In this document: in pieces, positions 22,923 to 34,281 of the stretch | How the letters are laid out: every line of letters starts with the position of its first letter | How positions within the stretch are numbered: position 1 is the first letter of the stretch | Assembly (NCBI RefSeq): GCF_030272615.1 | Contig: NC_081413.1 | Location: 716,615,867-716,679,866 of the forward strand | Source: Cryptomeria japonica | Taxonomy: Eukaryota; Streptophyta; Pinopsida; Cupressales; Cupressaceae | DNA length: 64,000 nucleotides | Direction of reading: 5' to 3' | Notes under the pieces: generated by a model | What the model was told of the DNA's origin: nothing | The model's database searches: none | Seen by the model: the letters and a program-made list of their open reading frames with translations, nothing else | Position numbers and translations under genes: made by a program

Positions 22923-23945
22923 CTAATACCTACTCGAAGATGTCTCAATAACCGTGCATTACAACCACTTCAAAAATGGTCAATACTTATGCACAAATGC
23001 CCGAGTAGTCATGCACTAGGGTAGCCAATATGATGCAGGAGCATCCTTGGTTCATTAGCAATCTTGCATCAACCAAAAATATTTGCTTTCAATTTTTTTA
23101 TTCACTGTTTAGTTATGTGTTTCAGTTTCCGTGTTTCACTCTAGACCCCTCCGAGTTGCTCATTTTTGTGCAGAGCTAGATTTGGCTTGTAAATATGTTC
23201 TTGTACATTGACCTTAGATTTCAGTTCGTTTGGATCTTTTTTTGGCAAGATTTCACTTCCAGATTGTTTAGCAGTTCTTAGTTTTTAGACCTGTTTGAAC
23301 CTTAATGGCTAGATGGTGTTTCCTTATCTTATGGAGCATCTCCTTGACTTGTGGAGCCAATTGACACTTCATACGATGTTCCCATACACTTGGTTGACCT
23401 TCCCTTTGGTCTGCATTTCATTTCAATTCTTTTCTGAAGGATTTTTCTTCATGCTTGGGGCTGACCTATTTGCACATTACACTTTCCCGTCTTGGGGATT
23501 GTAATCTTTCTTGGCCAACCCAGATGTGTTCTAAATGCTATATATTGATGTATTAGATCCTAGATGAGTAATAGGGGACAATAGATGATGGTTAGATAGA
23601 TATAGATCAAATTTGAACATCTCTTGGTTCCAAATTGAATGTTTATTATGTAATCAGGCATGTTAGCATGTTGTAGTCTGCATGTTGCCGACTAGTTGTA
23701 TTTGAATTCATGATATAATTTAAGCCCGATCTAGCATTCTCTCTATTCTGTGTTGTTGTTTCCGTTGTGTTAATCTTGTTGCGTGGTCCAGACAGTCCTC
23801 TTTGAGGACCCTACTTTCGTGGCTGCATCACAATACCTACTTGAAGATGCCCTAATAATCGTGCATTACAACCACCTTAAAAATGACCAATACTTAAGCA
23901 CAAATGCTCGAATAGTCGTGCACTAGGGTACCAATAAAGTTGTAC
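22923..23945. repeat. Two ~108-bp tandem units split by a solo LTR
   Basis: About 22923-23030 and 23831-23945 are diverged copies of one unit (ACCTACT.GAAGATG, GTGCATTACAACCAC, GTGCACTAGGGTA.CCAATA). They were adjacent before the solo LTR at 23031-23830 inserted at their junction. Confidence 0.75.
23031..23830. mobile_element. Solo LTR, 800 bp, with target duplication
   Basis: Starts TGATGCAGGAGC and ends CGTGGCTGCATCA, with an 8-bp perfect terminal inverted repeat (TGATGCAG/CTGCATCA). Flanked on both sides by CAATA (23026-23030 and 23831-23835). No internal domain remains, so it is a solo LTR, probably of a copia element, left by recombination between two LTRs. Its strand cannot be decided with certainty. 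A small DNA transposon is less likely given the TG...CA ends. Confidence 0.8.
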
Positions 23946-25149
23946 AACTCCTCTAATCAAAGTCCAAATTTTGTTACTACATTTTAGTTTATTTAAAATT
24001 AATAATTGAAATGTGGATGTAATTGGTGCTCTTCCCTTAATGCACCTCCTAAAATTTGAACCTTGATAGATGACTTTTCTATTGCCTACCGTTATCCTCA
24101 TAAATTGTGTCAACCAATTTAACAACCCTTTATAACTTTTTTTCAATTTTAGAAATAGAAACATATTAAAACAAGTGCCACATAGTCGCGAGTACTTGCC
24201 TTAATAATTTTTAGTTTAATAATAATATTTGTTATAATTATTAGAAATATTTATTTATTGTAACTAATATTAGCCAATCATATCTATATTATAGAAAAAA
24301 GTTGAAAAATATAAAACAAAAGAAAATATTTTGTTTTCATTGGTCTAAATAATTTTATTTAATAACCATTTAAACATGACAAATGAATTTTCATTACAAT
24401 AGTATTACCTAATGACAAGTACTAAAAAAGGGAAAAAAGAAAGAACATATTAAAAAAAAATCCCTTATTTAAAATGAAAGGTAAGACTTTTTCTTTTGTG
24501 AATATATAAGATTTTGATTATTCTTAATAATTTATATTATTAAAATAATATATTATTTTTATTTTATTTTTGAAGTTGTAAGAATAAACTTTTGAATAAT
24601 TGATTTGTTTGGAAAAAAAATTAAAAATAAACTGATTTAATTTTTTTTTTTTAATAAATTAATAAATCAAAAAATGTCATTAATTTTTTTATAACTTATA
24701 TTACATGTAAATAATTTTAAAATGTGTGGTGATTCAAAAAAACCTGAGATTATGCATTGTTTTGAGAAACCCGCCTATAACAGGCAAAAATATATTAACC
24801 AATCGTTTGCAATAAAAATAATTTTTGTAAATTATAATCTTAACAAATGTGCATCTATACTATAAAATAAATTAAAAAAAATTAAAGAAAGAAAAATAAT
24901 TGCTTTTCATTGGTCTAAATAATTTTTTTTAATAACCATATAAGCATAACAAATAAATTTTCATTACAATAGTATTGCCTAACGACAGTACTAACAAGGA
25001 CCACCTAGTGGCGAGTACTTGTTGTATATTGTAGTAGAAGTAACAAGTATAGTAGTAGAAGCAATAAATATAATAAATAAGTATATTATAGTAGAAGTAA
25101 CAAATATATTGTAGTAGAAGTAATAAATACACTAAAATAAGTATTGAGT
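23946..25149. repeat. AT-rich region with a ~145-bp direct repeat and a short minisatellite
   Basis: About 24280-24425 and 24848-24995 are diverged direct copies, both containing TTTTCATTGGTCTAAATAAT and TTCATTACAATAGTATT. At about 25027-25136 a unit of the type GTAGTAGAAGTAACAAATAT recurs four or five times. No coding frame is credible. Confidence 0.65.
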
Positions 25150-25236
25150 TGATCCAGGTGGATAAGTTCCCCCCCCCTAAAAATGGTTAATGTTGCAATA
25201 GTTACGGAAGCGATTTGATTCAGTCTAACAAAATAT

Positions 25237-25304
25237 GGGTAGGGGGATTTGAACCCCTAACCTCTCCTTTCCTATTTTCACTCTCCACCGCTAGGCTATG
25301 CGGA
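25237..25304 (-). other. tRNA-like module 1 in 5' LTR
   Basis: On the minus strand TAGCCTAGCGG matches the Pol III A box and GGTTCAAATCC the B box, about 35 bases apart. The T-arm (AGGGG/CCCCT) is perfect; the acceptor and anticodon stems do not pair well. It looks tRNA-derived but is not a functional tRNA gene. The same module is at 28503-28570. Confidence 0.5.
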
Positions 25305-25371
25305 TTCTTCGGATATGTTTTCACACTGCTTCTATTTAAAGACTCTTAAACACCCTATAAAATATTATGGA

Positions 25372-25439
25372 GGGTCGGTGGTTTGAACTGATGCCCCCAT
25401 AGTTACGGGCCAGCACTCCCTACCACTATACCATGCGAG
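25372..25439 (-). other. tRNA-like module 2 in 5' LTR
   Basis: On the minus strand TGGTATAGTGG fits an A box, like those of Gly and Asp tRNAs, and AGTTCAAACC fits a B box. Stems are degenerate. It lies about 70 bases from module 1 in the same orientation. The same module is at 28638-28704. Confidence 0.45.
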
Positions 25440-26197
25440 TATCTCGAGATACATGTTGGCGATTTTTGGTTTATTTTAAGGATAAGCCGAGATTTTAGGG
25501 CTCAAAGCAAGCCAGAACCCTCCTTCATTTGCAACTATGAACTAAATCAAACAAACTCGATTGTAATAAATTTATACCAGCCCAAAATAAATTATTTTGT
25601 AAGGCTCAAAATTATAAGAGCCGATAATTTTAAGGGTTGAGTATAATTTTAAAAGATTAAGTGTTAAAATTGGGAGATGTGAGTTATTTGTAGAATCATA
25701 TGGTTTTACACCATATTTGGCAAAATATGTGTATAAAAAAGGGGGGTAAGTTGTGAGTTGGAGGTAGTAGTGAATTGTGAGGAAATTGGGAGAGAGTTGA
25801 AGATTGGAGATTTGGTGAGAAAATTTCTTTTGGGTGTTTGATAGTGAATGGTTCATCTTTGTGCATTGGGAGCTTAAATTCAAGCTTGTTGTACGTGGGA
25901 GGACTTTGTAATTCATTATCGTCCTAGGAGAGATAAGGAGTCTTTGTAACCATTTTTTGGAGCTAAATCAAGGATCGACCACTCCATTGGAGGGACCCAA
26001 AGACGTAGCCAATTGGTGAACTCCGTTATCAACTTGTGTTTTGTCTTCTCTCTTCTTTCCCTCTTCTATTCAATCTATCGTTATTTGATTATTATGTTTA
26101 TTTAAACAATTTGATTGTAATTTTAAGACCTTCATTTAATCGTTGCAAAAGCTAACATCTCGCGTGCAACAGTCATAGATCCTAACATCAGATCAAG

Positions 26198-26209
26198 TGG
26201 TATCAGAGC
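26198..26209 (+). promoter_or_regulatory. Primer binding site, initiator tRNA-Met
   Basis: TGGTATCAGAGC two bases after the 5' LTR. It fixes plus orientation. Confidence 0.9.
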
Positions 26210-26224
26210 TTGTTTGACTAGTGT

Positions 26225-28373
26225 TTGCAGAGGTGGATGTTAACACAATCTAAGAGCCAACGTGGTGAAGGCACACTTGCAGAGTATAATCCTGAGATTG
26301 GTAAACGAAAGACTTTTCCATTGAAGATGTTAGAAAGCGTAACTGAACAAGAATACCTCGAGCTTAGTGAAAGAGACTTTCGAAAAGTTTTTTTTGAAAT
26401 GAAGGCTATGGTAGAAGTTCTCTACAAAGAGAGGCAAGTACAGATGAAGCATGAAAAAGGAAAGTCATCGAAGGACCATGGAGATCAAGAGGATAAAGAA
26501 AAGTGGTCGAGAGGTGGTGATTCACCACCAAAAAACTCCTCCATCTCCTTCTCCTCCTTCTCCCCCTTCTTCTTCTTCTACTTCTATTAATCATTTCAAG
26601 AGCACATCTAAGCCTGTAATTAAACTGGATGTAAAATTTGAATTACCTAAGTACCGTGGGGAATTAGATGCTGAAAAGTTAGATGATTGGGTCCAACATG
26701 TAGAGGTGTATTGTAGGATACAAGGCCTAGTAGAAGATGCCTCTAGGATCCAGTTAGCATCTCTCTGGTTGGGAGGAACAACTCTCACCTGGTGGGAGAG
26801 TAGGTCTAGGGCAGAAAGTGCTCGCCATGGTAATGTCGGTATTACTTGGATGGAATTTGTTGCTGCTCTCAAGAAGCAGTTCTACCCTTTAGGACATATG
26901 CAACAATTGACAATGAACTGACAAACCTTTAGGCAAGCTAAGGGTCAGTCTGCCCAAGATTACACCCATGAGTTTAGAAAACGGGCTATTGCTTTGAATG
27001 TGCCATTGTATACTCAGGATACACTGCTTAAGTACATAGGTGGTTTGCATTCTTACCTAAGACATTCTATTTTGATGTAGAATCCTAGTAATTTGGATGA
27101 AGTCAGTGTTCAAGCCACACATTTAGAGTCCAGGGGTAAGAATTTTGACAATGATAATTTTGTACAAAAGTCATCTAAGGTTGCAGAAACAAAAAGAGAA
27201 AAGAAGACAACTACTGTTAAGAAAGAGTTCACATGTTTGCATTGTGACAAGAAAGGTCATGATGAAGAACATTGTTGGCGGTTGCATCCAGAATTGAAAC
27301 CTAAGTGGGCTCAAAAACAGAAAGGTAAGGAGAAGGCCGCAAATGTTGTTATGGATCTTGGTTCAGAGTTTGAAGACGAAACTAAGATCACAACAATGGG
27401 TTTGGAAGGTAAGCCTCCTATTTCCAGTGTTTCCTTTGATAGTTGTGCTTGTACTTCTGAAGTTAACGATGTCCCTGAAGATAAGAAAAGAAATGAGCTT
27501 TTTCATGTAAGGGTTGTTGCTAAACACACTAAAGTTGATGCACTCATAGATAGTGGATCCCAAACTAACTTAATCTCAGAAGATGTTGTAAGGAATTTGG
27601 GATTGAAAATTACTCCACATAAGATACCTTATCCACTAGGTTGGGTTTGTGAAAACAATAAATTGCAAGTAACAAGGCAATGTACTTTAAGGTTCACAAT
27701 CTCAAGTAAGTATGTTGATAAGGTACAATTCGATGTGGTTCCACTAGATGTTTGTGGAATAGTGTTGGGTAGCCCTTATTTGTATGATCGGAAGGCTATT
27801 TTCTATAGGAAAGTTAATCAATATCATTTGTTTAAAGATGACATCAGGTATATTGTACACTCTCACAAGGTTAAGACTAATCAGTCTTTTGCAAACATAG
27901 GGCAGTTAAAGAGGGTGATTAATGCAAGTAAAGATTTGTCTATTATGTTCGTCAGGTCAGGTGATTCTAGGCATGAACTTGAAGCAATCAAGGCTAATAA
28001 AGTTCAGATGTTGCAAGATACACCAGCAGTACAACATGAGGAGACAACAAATGAAAGCATTGATGATCCAAGTTCTCAACTTATGGTTGAGAGTTTGAAG
28101 GTTCCCTTGGGTAAAACTGTTCATGTTTTGAAAGACAAACACATTGTTGATTCATTCACTTTTGTATTTGCATTGTTATTCAACTTGATATTAATTAGTA
28201 GTTATTGGTTAGTAGTTGGAGTAGTTGATGTACATGCTTATGGAAGTGATACAATGATGTACATGTTCAACAACACTATTGCAGTCTTGATTGTGATAAT
28301 GAACCAAGTGTACAGATGGACAGATGATACAAGACAAGTGGGGAGGCCATGCCCTCACTTAATTTCTGAATAA
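26225..28373 (+). pseudogene. Gag-protease polyprotein, disrupted
   Basis: The first frame (26225-26590) gives an N-terminal segment rich in charged residues. The frame then shifts near 26530 to one carrying a Retrotrans_gag capsid core (DDWVQHVEVYCRIQG, then SLWLGGTTLTWWESR), interrupted by TGA at 26919 and TAG near 27078. From 27093 it continues for 426 codons: zinc knuckle at Cys48, Cys51, His56, Cys61 (CLHCDKKGHDEEHC) and an aspartic protease with ALIDSGSQTNL (Asp153). A 25-residue hydrophobic stretch follows at about 350-375 and the frame ends at 28371-28373. The capsid type is that of Ty3/gypsy elements. No polymerase follows. Confidence 0.85.
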
Positions 28374-28415
28374 ATGCAACTTTTGGAGGTCCAAAAGTTC
28401 TCTACTGGGGAGGAT

Positions 28416-29464
28416 TGATCCGGGTGGATAAGTTTCCCCCCCCAAAAAATGGTTAATGTTGCAATAGTTATGGAAGTGATTTGATTCAGTCTAACAAAAT
28501 ATGGGTAGGGGGATTTGAACCCCTAACCTCTCCTTTCCTATTTTCACTCTCCACCGCTAGGCTATGCGGATTCTTCGGATATGTTTTCACACTGCTTCTA
28601 TTTAAAGACTCTTAAACGCCCTATAAAATATTATGGAGGGTCGGTGGTTTGAACTGATGTCCCCATAGTTACGGGCCAACACTCCCTACCACTATACCAT
28701 GCGAGTATTTCGAGATACATGTTGGCGATTTTTGGTTTATTTTAAGGATAAGTCGAGATTTTAGGGCTTAGAGCAAGCCAGAACCCTCCTTCATTTGCAA
28801 CTATGAACTAAATCAAACAAACCCGATTGTAATAAATTTATACCAGCCCAAAATAAATTATTTTGTAAGGCTCAAAATTATAAGAGCCAATAATTTTAAG
28901 GGTTGAGTATAATTTTAAAAGTTTAAGTGTTAAAATTGGGAGATGTGAGTTATTTGTAGAATCATATGGTTTTACACCATATTTGGCAAAATATGTGTAT
29001 AAAAAAGGGGGGTAAGTTGTGAGCTGGAGGTAGTAGTGAATTGTGAGGAAATTGGGAGAGAGTTGAAGATTGGAGATTTGGTGAGAAATTTTTTTTTGGG
29101 TGTTTGATAGTGAATGGATCATCTTTGTGCATTGGGAGCTTAAATTCAAACTCGTTGTACGTGGGAGAAGGACTTTGTAATTCATTATCATCCAAGGAGA
29201 GATAAGGAGTCTTTGTAACCATTTTCTGGAGCTGAATCAAGGATCAACCACTCCATTGGAGGGACCCGGAGACGTAGCCAATTGGCGAACTCCGTTATCA
29301 ACTTGTGTTTTGTCTTCTCTCTTCTTTCCCTCTTCTGTTCAATCTATCGTTATTTGATTATTATGTTTATTTAAACAATTTGATTGTAATTTTAAGACCT
29401 TCATTTAATCGTTGCAAAAGTTAACATCTCATGTGCAACAGTCATAGATCCTAACATCAGATCA
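28416..29464 (+). repeat. 3' LTR of the gag-protease element
   Basis: 1,049 bp, preceded by a purine-rich tract (ACTGGGGAGGA). It aligns with the 5' LTR along its whole length with few differences and repeats both tRNA-like modules (28503-28570 and 28638-28704, minus strand). Confidence 0.88.
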
Positions 29465-30053
29465 AGTAGTATAGTTGGTTAATTCCACAATTTATTGAAT
29501 TTGTCTAATAAGAGTTGCAAACTTCAATTTCAGATGCATATCAAATTTGTACTCATGAAAATTAGTTATATTATAAAAAATATTTTTTAGTTCAAAAGTA
29601 TTTGATTCATAGATATTTTTTAATATATATCAAATTTAAAACTAAAAACTTGTTTTAAATCTTAATTCATTATTCTAAATTAAATTGATAATAGTTATAA
29701 TTTAATTGATTTCTCTATAATTTATGTCAAAGTTTTTTTTTAAAATTTTATTTCTGTAAAATTCTTAAATATGAAAAATAAAATAAAATTCATTAAATTT
29801 TACATCCATTAATTCAATTTAAATGATATTATGAATTTCACAATATAATAATTTAATATGTCTTAAATTATGCATGCCTATCCTCTAAATAGTAAATAAA
29901 ACTACTAAAAAAAAATTATGATTTAAAATAAAAATAAAAATTATAATAATAAAATAATTTTAATCATTGAATTTTACGTTCATTAATTCAATTTAAATGA
30001 TATTATGAATTTCACAATATAATAATTTAATATAAGTCTTAAATTAAATAGAA
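29465..30053. repeat. AT-rich region with ~85-bp direct repeat
   Basis: About 29789-29872 and 29955-30045 are direct copies sharing CATTAATTCAATTTAAATGA and TATTATGAATTTCACAATAT. No gene is seen. The LINE inserted just to the right. Confidence 0.6.
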
Positions 30054-30066
30054 AATAAAACTACTT
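30054..30066. repeat. LINE target site duplication, left copy
   Basis: AATAAAACTACTT, repeated at 35979-35991 on the other side of the LINE. The T-run that follows (to about 30072) is the element's poly(A) tail read on the opposite strand. Confidence 0.8.
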
Positions 30067-30249
30067 TTTTTTATATTAATTATAGATTAGTCAAAAAAGG
30101 TAAGAAACAGTACGAAGAGTTCACAAGAAGACACCAACTCCGGAGGCAAGCCTCACACGGAGAGAGAGTCACAACCAAAAAGGACCGAGTATAAAAAATA
30201 TATTACATACGGAAACACAATTTACATAGGATCGGTAAACTGTAAGGAA

Positions 30250-33200
30250 TTAATGAGGTAAATCCTCAAACTGCTCAACCAAAGCAGTCCATCCAAGAGG
30301 CCCTTCCATCCAAGCGATGCTTTTGTTGGCTTGTATCTGAGCAATCATTTTTATCTGATCATCAGTCGCATTTTTATTTTTGGTAATCTCCTTGTGCAGT
30401 TTTTTCACTGTTTTGTTGAAGAGTGCCATGTTGATCATGTGTCTACGGTAGTCGTACCCGTCCTTCATTTCAAACACGAACATTGTTGAGTGTCCCATTT
30501 TGAGGAATCTGCTAAGTTTTTCTCTTTCGAACATCATTGTGATATAAACCTGCGAAGAAATTTTAAGAAGTGTGAGTTTTAAGTACAACTCAGTAAGAGA
30601 TCTATGCACACCTTGAAATCTTTCTTCGTTTCTACATTTCCAAAGCTGCCAAAGAATGTTAGAGGAGATAATGAACCATAACATATTAGCATCATTTTTA
30701 AGACCATGTATATATCCAGTAGCAATTTCAAATACATCAATGTATTTAGGGTAAGTAATTCCACATAAGGCCCAAATCTTTTTTGCAAATTTACATTCAA
30801 GGAATATGTGTCTAATAGATTCAGGTTTATTACAAATATAACAGAGATCATTAGACATCAAGTACCTGTTTATGGGGAGTCTGTTATTCATCAGAAGCCA
30901 TTTAAAACATCTGATCTTAGGATCAATAGGAGATTTCCAGATTCTATTAAAGATTTTACTCCAATCCATCATCTCCAGATCAGTATACCACAAGTTATTC
31001 ACATGTTTTATAATATCAGGGTTATAATTCAAGTAGTTATATATATTTTTAGCTTTGACTTTATAAAGTAAGGTACCATCAGTGCACTTGCTATTGCTGT
31101 ATCTGTGTGAGTCAATGAAACATCTGGAAGGGATATTCGAGCAAGCTCTAGTTAACATGCAGTAAGTTTTTTTATGAGCTGCCGGAAGATTGTAATTATT
31201 TTTTAACTCTTCCCAACTGACCAGGCAGTCATTTTCAAATAAATCAATGAATGTGGAAATTCCTGCTTTATTCCAGAATTTAGCCGAGCAGCCTTGAGTT
31301 AGGGCAAGAGGCTTTCCTTGATGGTACAGAGTCCACCATATGGATCTCTCACCATGAAGAAGGCTGTCCGTGTGGAAGGAGTTATCAGAGATACAGTGTC
31401 TCGAGGACTCCCAAGCTTTCCATATGGTTTTAAAGACAGCAGAACCATGAACAAATGTTGGTAATTTTCCAAATAAAATATCAGCAAATGGTAATTTTTT
31501 CCAAGATTTAGCTTTTTTTGGATATCCCCTCAAAATGTTGTTTTTGACAAGCACTTTCCAGGGAACATCACCTTCCACACAGTGAGAGACCCATTTGGTG
31601 GCAAGTGCAATACCCTAGAGCCTGAGGTCTTTCAGTCCAAGACCTCCATATTTTTTATCAGTGCAACACCATTCCCATTTAACCGCGTGATGCTTTTTGT
31701 TTCCTTTACTGTCAGACCAAAGGAAGTTCCTTATGGTCTTCTGGATTTCCAATATTTGGTAGTTGTTAAACATCCAAGCTGAAGCGTAATATATGTTGTA
31801 TGAAGATAGTATTTTTTGACATACTTGAAGTCTTCCAGCAAGAGACAATGAACGGTTGTACCAGTTATTAAGTTTTTTGGTAATTTTGGTCTTAACCCAA
31901 ATCCACATATCCTTAATAGAAGGATCAACAGCAAAAGGGATACCCAGATATTTGACAATATAGTTGGGGCCCCCCCATTGGTATCCATATTTCAATAGCC
32001 AACTTGGAGGTTGCTCATTCCAGCCAAGACAAATGCATTTGGCTTGCGAGAGCCTAGCACCTGAAATCTTGCAGAAAAGGTCCAGCTTTTTGGTAAGATA
32101 ACTAAAGTTATTATCATCCATTTTGACAAATAAACTAGTATCATCAGCGAATTGGCAGATGTTCAATTCTTCATTGTTAGGTAATGTGATGCCTTTGACA
32201 GCTGGGGATATAGTATTGTCGGTAAGAATATAAGATAAGGCTTCTGAGGCTATAACAAAGAGAGCAGGGGCAAGAGGACATCCCTGCCTGATAGATCGGG
32301 TAAGAGGAAAAGGATCAGATAGGGATCCATTAATTTCAACTTGAGCCATAGCATCTTTCAGAAGGATCTTTATGTAGTTACAGAAGATGATAGGGAAACC
32401 AAAAGCCTTGAGCATAACATCGATGAAACTCCATTCAATTCTATCATATGCTTTCTCAAAGTCTAAGAGAAATATAGCAGCATTCTGATTGGAAGACTTA
32501 GCCCAATGCATTGCTTCCCAGCTGGTTATGAGATTTTCCAAGATATACCTACCTTTAATGAATCCAGTCTGAGTGGATCCAACAAATTTAGGCAATATGC
32601 TTTCCAATCTGCGAGCTAATACTTTGGCAAGTATTTTGTAAGAAACATTCAATAAGGTAATTGGTCTCCAATTTTTTATATTTGTCTTGTCTCCCTCTTT
32701 AGGGATGAGCTTGATAATACCTCTGTTGATAATACTGCCCAAAGAACCTTTATTAAAGGCTTCATTATAAAGATCAAGGAGCTCCGAGCTTATCCATCCA
32801 ATATTTGCTTGATAAAACTCAGCCGAGATCCCGTCAGGACCAGGAGTTTTATCTTTCTTAAGAGAAGAGATAGCATTAATAATTTCTTGTTTAGTTATAT
32901 TTTGGCCAAGAATGTCTGAATCGGTCTGTGATAGTTTTTTGGGGATAATGGAACAAATTGTGTTCCTGAGAGCAGAGGATTCTCTGTTATCCTCTGAAGT
33001 AAATAAAGTACAGTAATAATTAGAAAAGGTTTTCTTAATATCATTAGGATCAACTAACTCCTTGTTATCAACATAAATGCTAGTAATGTTTTCGTTGATA
33101 TGTTTTTGTTTTAGGTAGTTAAAAAAGAATTTGGAGCCTTTATCTCCGAATTGAAGCCAATGTGCCCTGCATCTTAATTTGGCACCATTGACAAGTTTTT

Positions 33201-34281
33201 GTTGATGCAAGCGAAGGTGATCCCTAGCGGCCGAAACAATAGGTATCAGATTGTGATTGGAAGGGTTATTCTGCAGAAGAGTTTCAACATAATTCAGCTT
33301 ATCAGCGAGATTCTTCTCAGCCATTCTATAATTCTTGGCCTCTTTTTGTCCAAGAGTTTGAAGTAGGGCTTTCCAGGCCAGCATATTTTTTTGCCATCTA
33401 TCACAGCATGAAAGGGTCGGGTATCCATTCTTGTTGACCGAACTAATGAGTTGGATAGCAATCAAGATGTCATCATCTTTCAGCAGAGAGGTATTGAGGA
33501 TGTATCTGGTGTTACCATTTCGAGGAGTTGGAGGATTACCAGTGAGTTGGATACTGGCAGATATGGGATGATGATCAGAGAGGGCCGTCGGATGAACTGA
33601 AACAACATTTCCAAATTTGTCAGGGACAAAAGAGAAACTATTCGATTGAGCATAGAATCGATCAAGTCTAGCATATATGCGGGAGGAGCCTTGCTGAAAA
33701 TTACACCATGTGTATCTAATAGTAGGAGAGTTATTACCATTGTTTTTAATAGGATCGAAGAGTTTTTTACAATGGATCATATTATTCCAAGGATCAATTT
33801 CAGCCGGCTTCTAGTTAAAGGGTCTGCCACCTGATTTATCAATTGGTGCTTCGACCATGTTGAAGTCACCTCCCACAATCCATGGGATATCAGGAAGGGA
33901 CTTTAACCAAATCCAAACCTTAGCCCTCTCCATAGGGTCATTAGGTGCATATACAGAACAGATACCAAAGGATACATTATTGATACAGATAGATACCCAT
34001 ACAGCACTATTACATGGTGATCTACCTTTATCAATAATGTATTTGGCCCATTTCGGATTGATAAGCAGAGCAGTGCCACCCCTGCCTTTTGAGTGAGCTG
34101 TACAAATTTTTAGGGAGTCTTTCCAAATAATGTCAAGACTACAATCAAGCATGAAATCAACTGCTTTGAGTTCTTGTAACATAATGAAGTCTTTGTTCTT
34201 AATGGTGTCAACAAAACGCTTAACAATATATTTCCTATCCGGGGATTCAAGTCCCCTTACATTCCATGAGATAAAATTCAT
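30250..34281 (-). pseudogene. LINE ORF2: endonuclease, reverse transcriptase, C-terminal zinc-finger-like region
   Basis: The frame starts MNFISWNVRGLESPDRKYIV and runs 1,344 codons. The AP-type endonuclease has NVRGL, QELKA, VYAPND, GGDFN and SDHHP. After an in-frame stop at about 33811 comes the reverse transcriptase: KDKTPGPDG, WRPITLLNVSYK, LLDFEKAYDR, RQGCPLAP and the catalytic FADD box (about 32140). A second stop at about 31613 precedes a C-terminal region with a Cys-rich motif of the zf-RVT type (CYICNKPESIRHIFLECKFA). ORF2 nicks target DNA and copies the LINE RNA. The stops make this copy inactive as it stands. Confidence 0.92.

Larger units (their letters stand above)
25150..26195 (+). 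repeat. 5' LTR of the gag-protease element
   Basis: 1,046 bp, bounded by TGATCCAGG and CATCAGATCA, two bases before the primer site. It holds two tRNA-like modules read on the minus strand. Confidence 0.88.
25150..29464 (+). mobile_element. Non-autonomous LTR retrotransposon with gag and protease only
   Basis: Two closely similar LTRs (25150-26195 and 28416-29464, TGATCC...GATCA ends) flank a 2.2-kb interior with an initiator-Met primer site, gag, a CCHC knuckle and an aspartic protease. The interior goes straight from protease to a purine-rich tract before the second LTR. There is no reverse transcriptase, RNase H or integrase and no space for them. It resembles TR-GAG-type elements with an added protease, and would depend on another element for copying. 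No clear five-base target duplication was found (TGAGT versus AGTAG). Confidence 0.85.

Noticed and set aside
23031-23830. DNA transposon (MITE) with 8-bp terminal inverted repeats
   Set aside because: TG...CA ends, 5-bp duplication and 800-bp length fit a solo LTR better; short inverted ends are normal for LTRs.
25237-25439. Functional tRNA genes
   Set aside because: A and B boxes are present but acceptor and anticodon stems do not pair and both modules are duplicated with the LTR. Reported as tRNA-like only.
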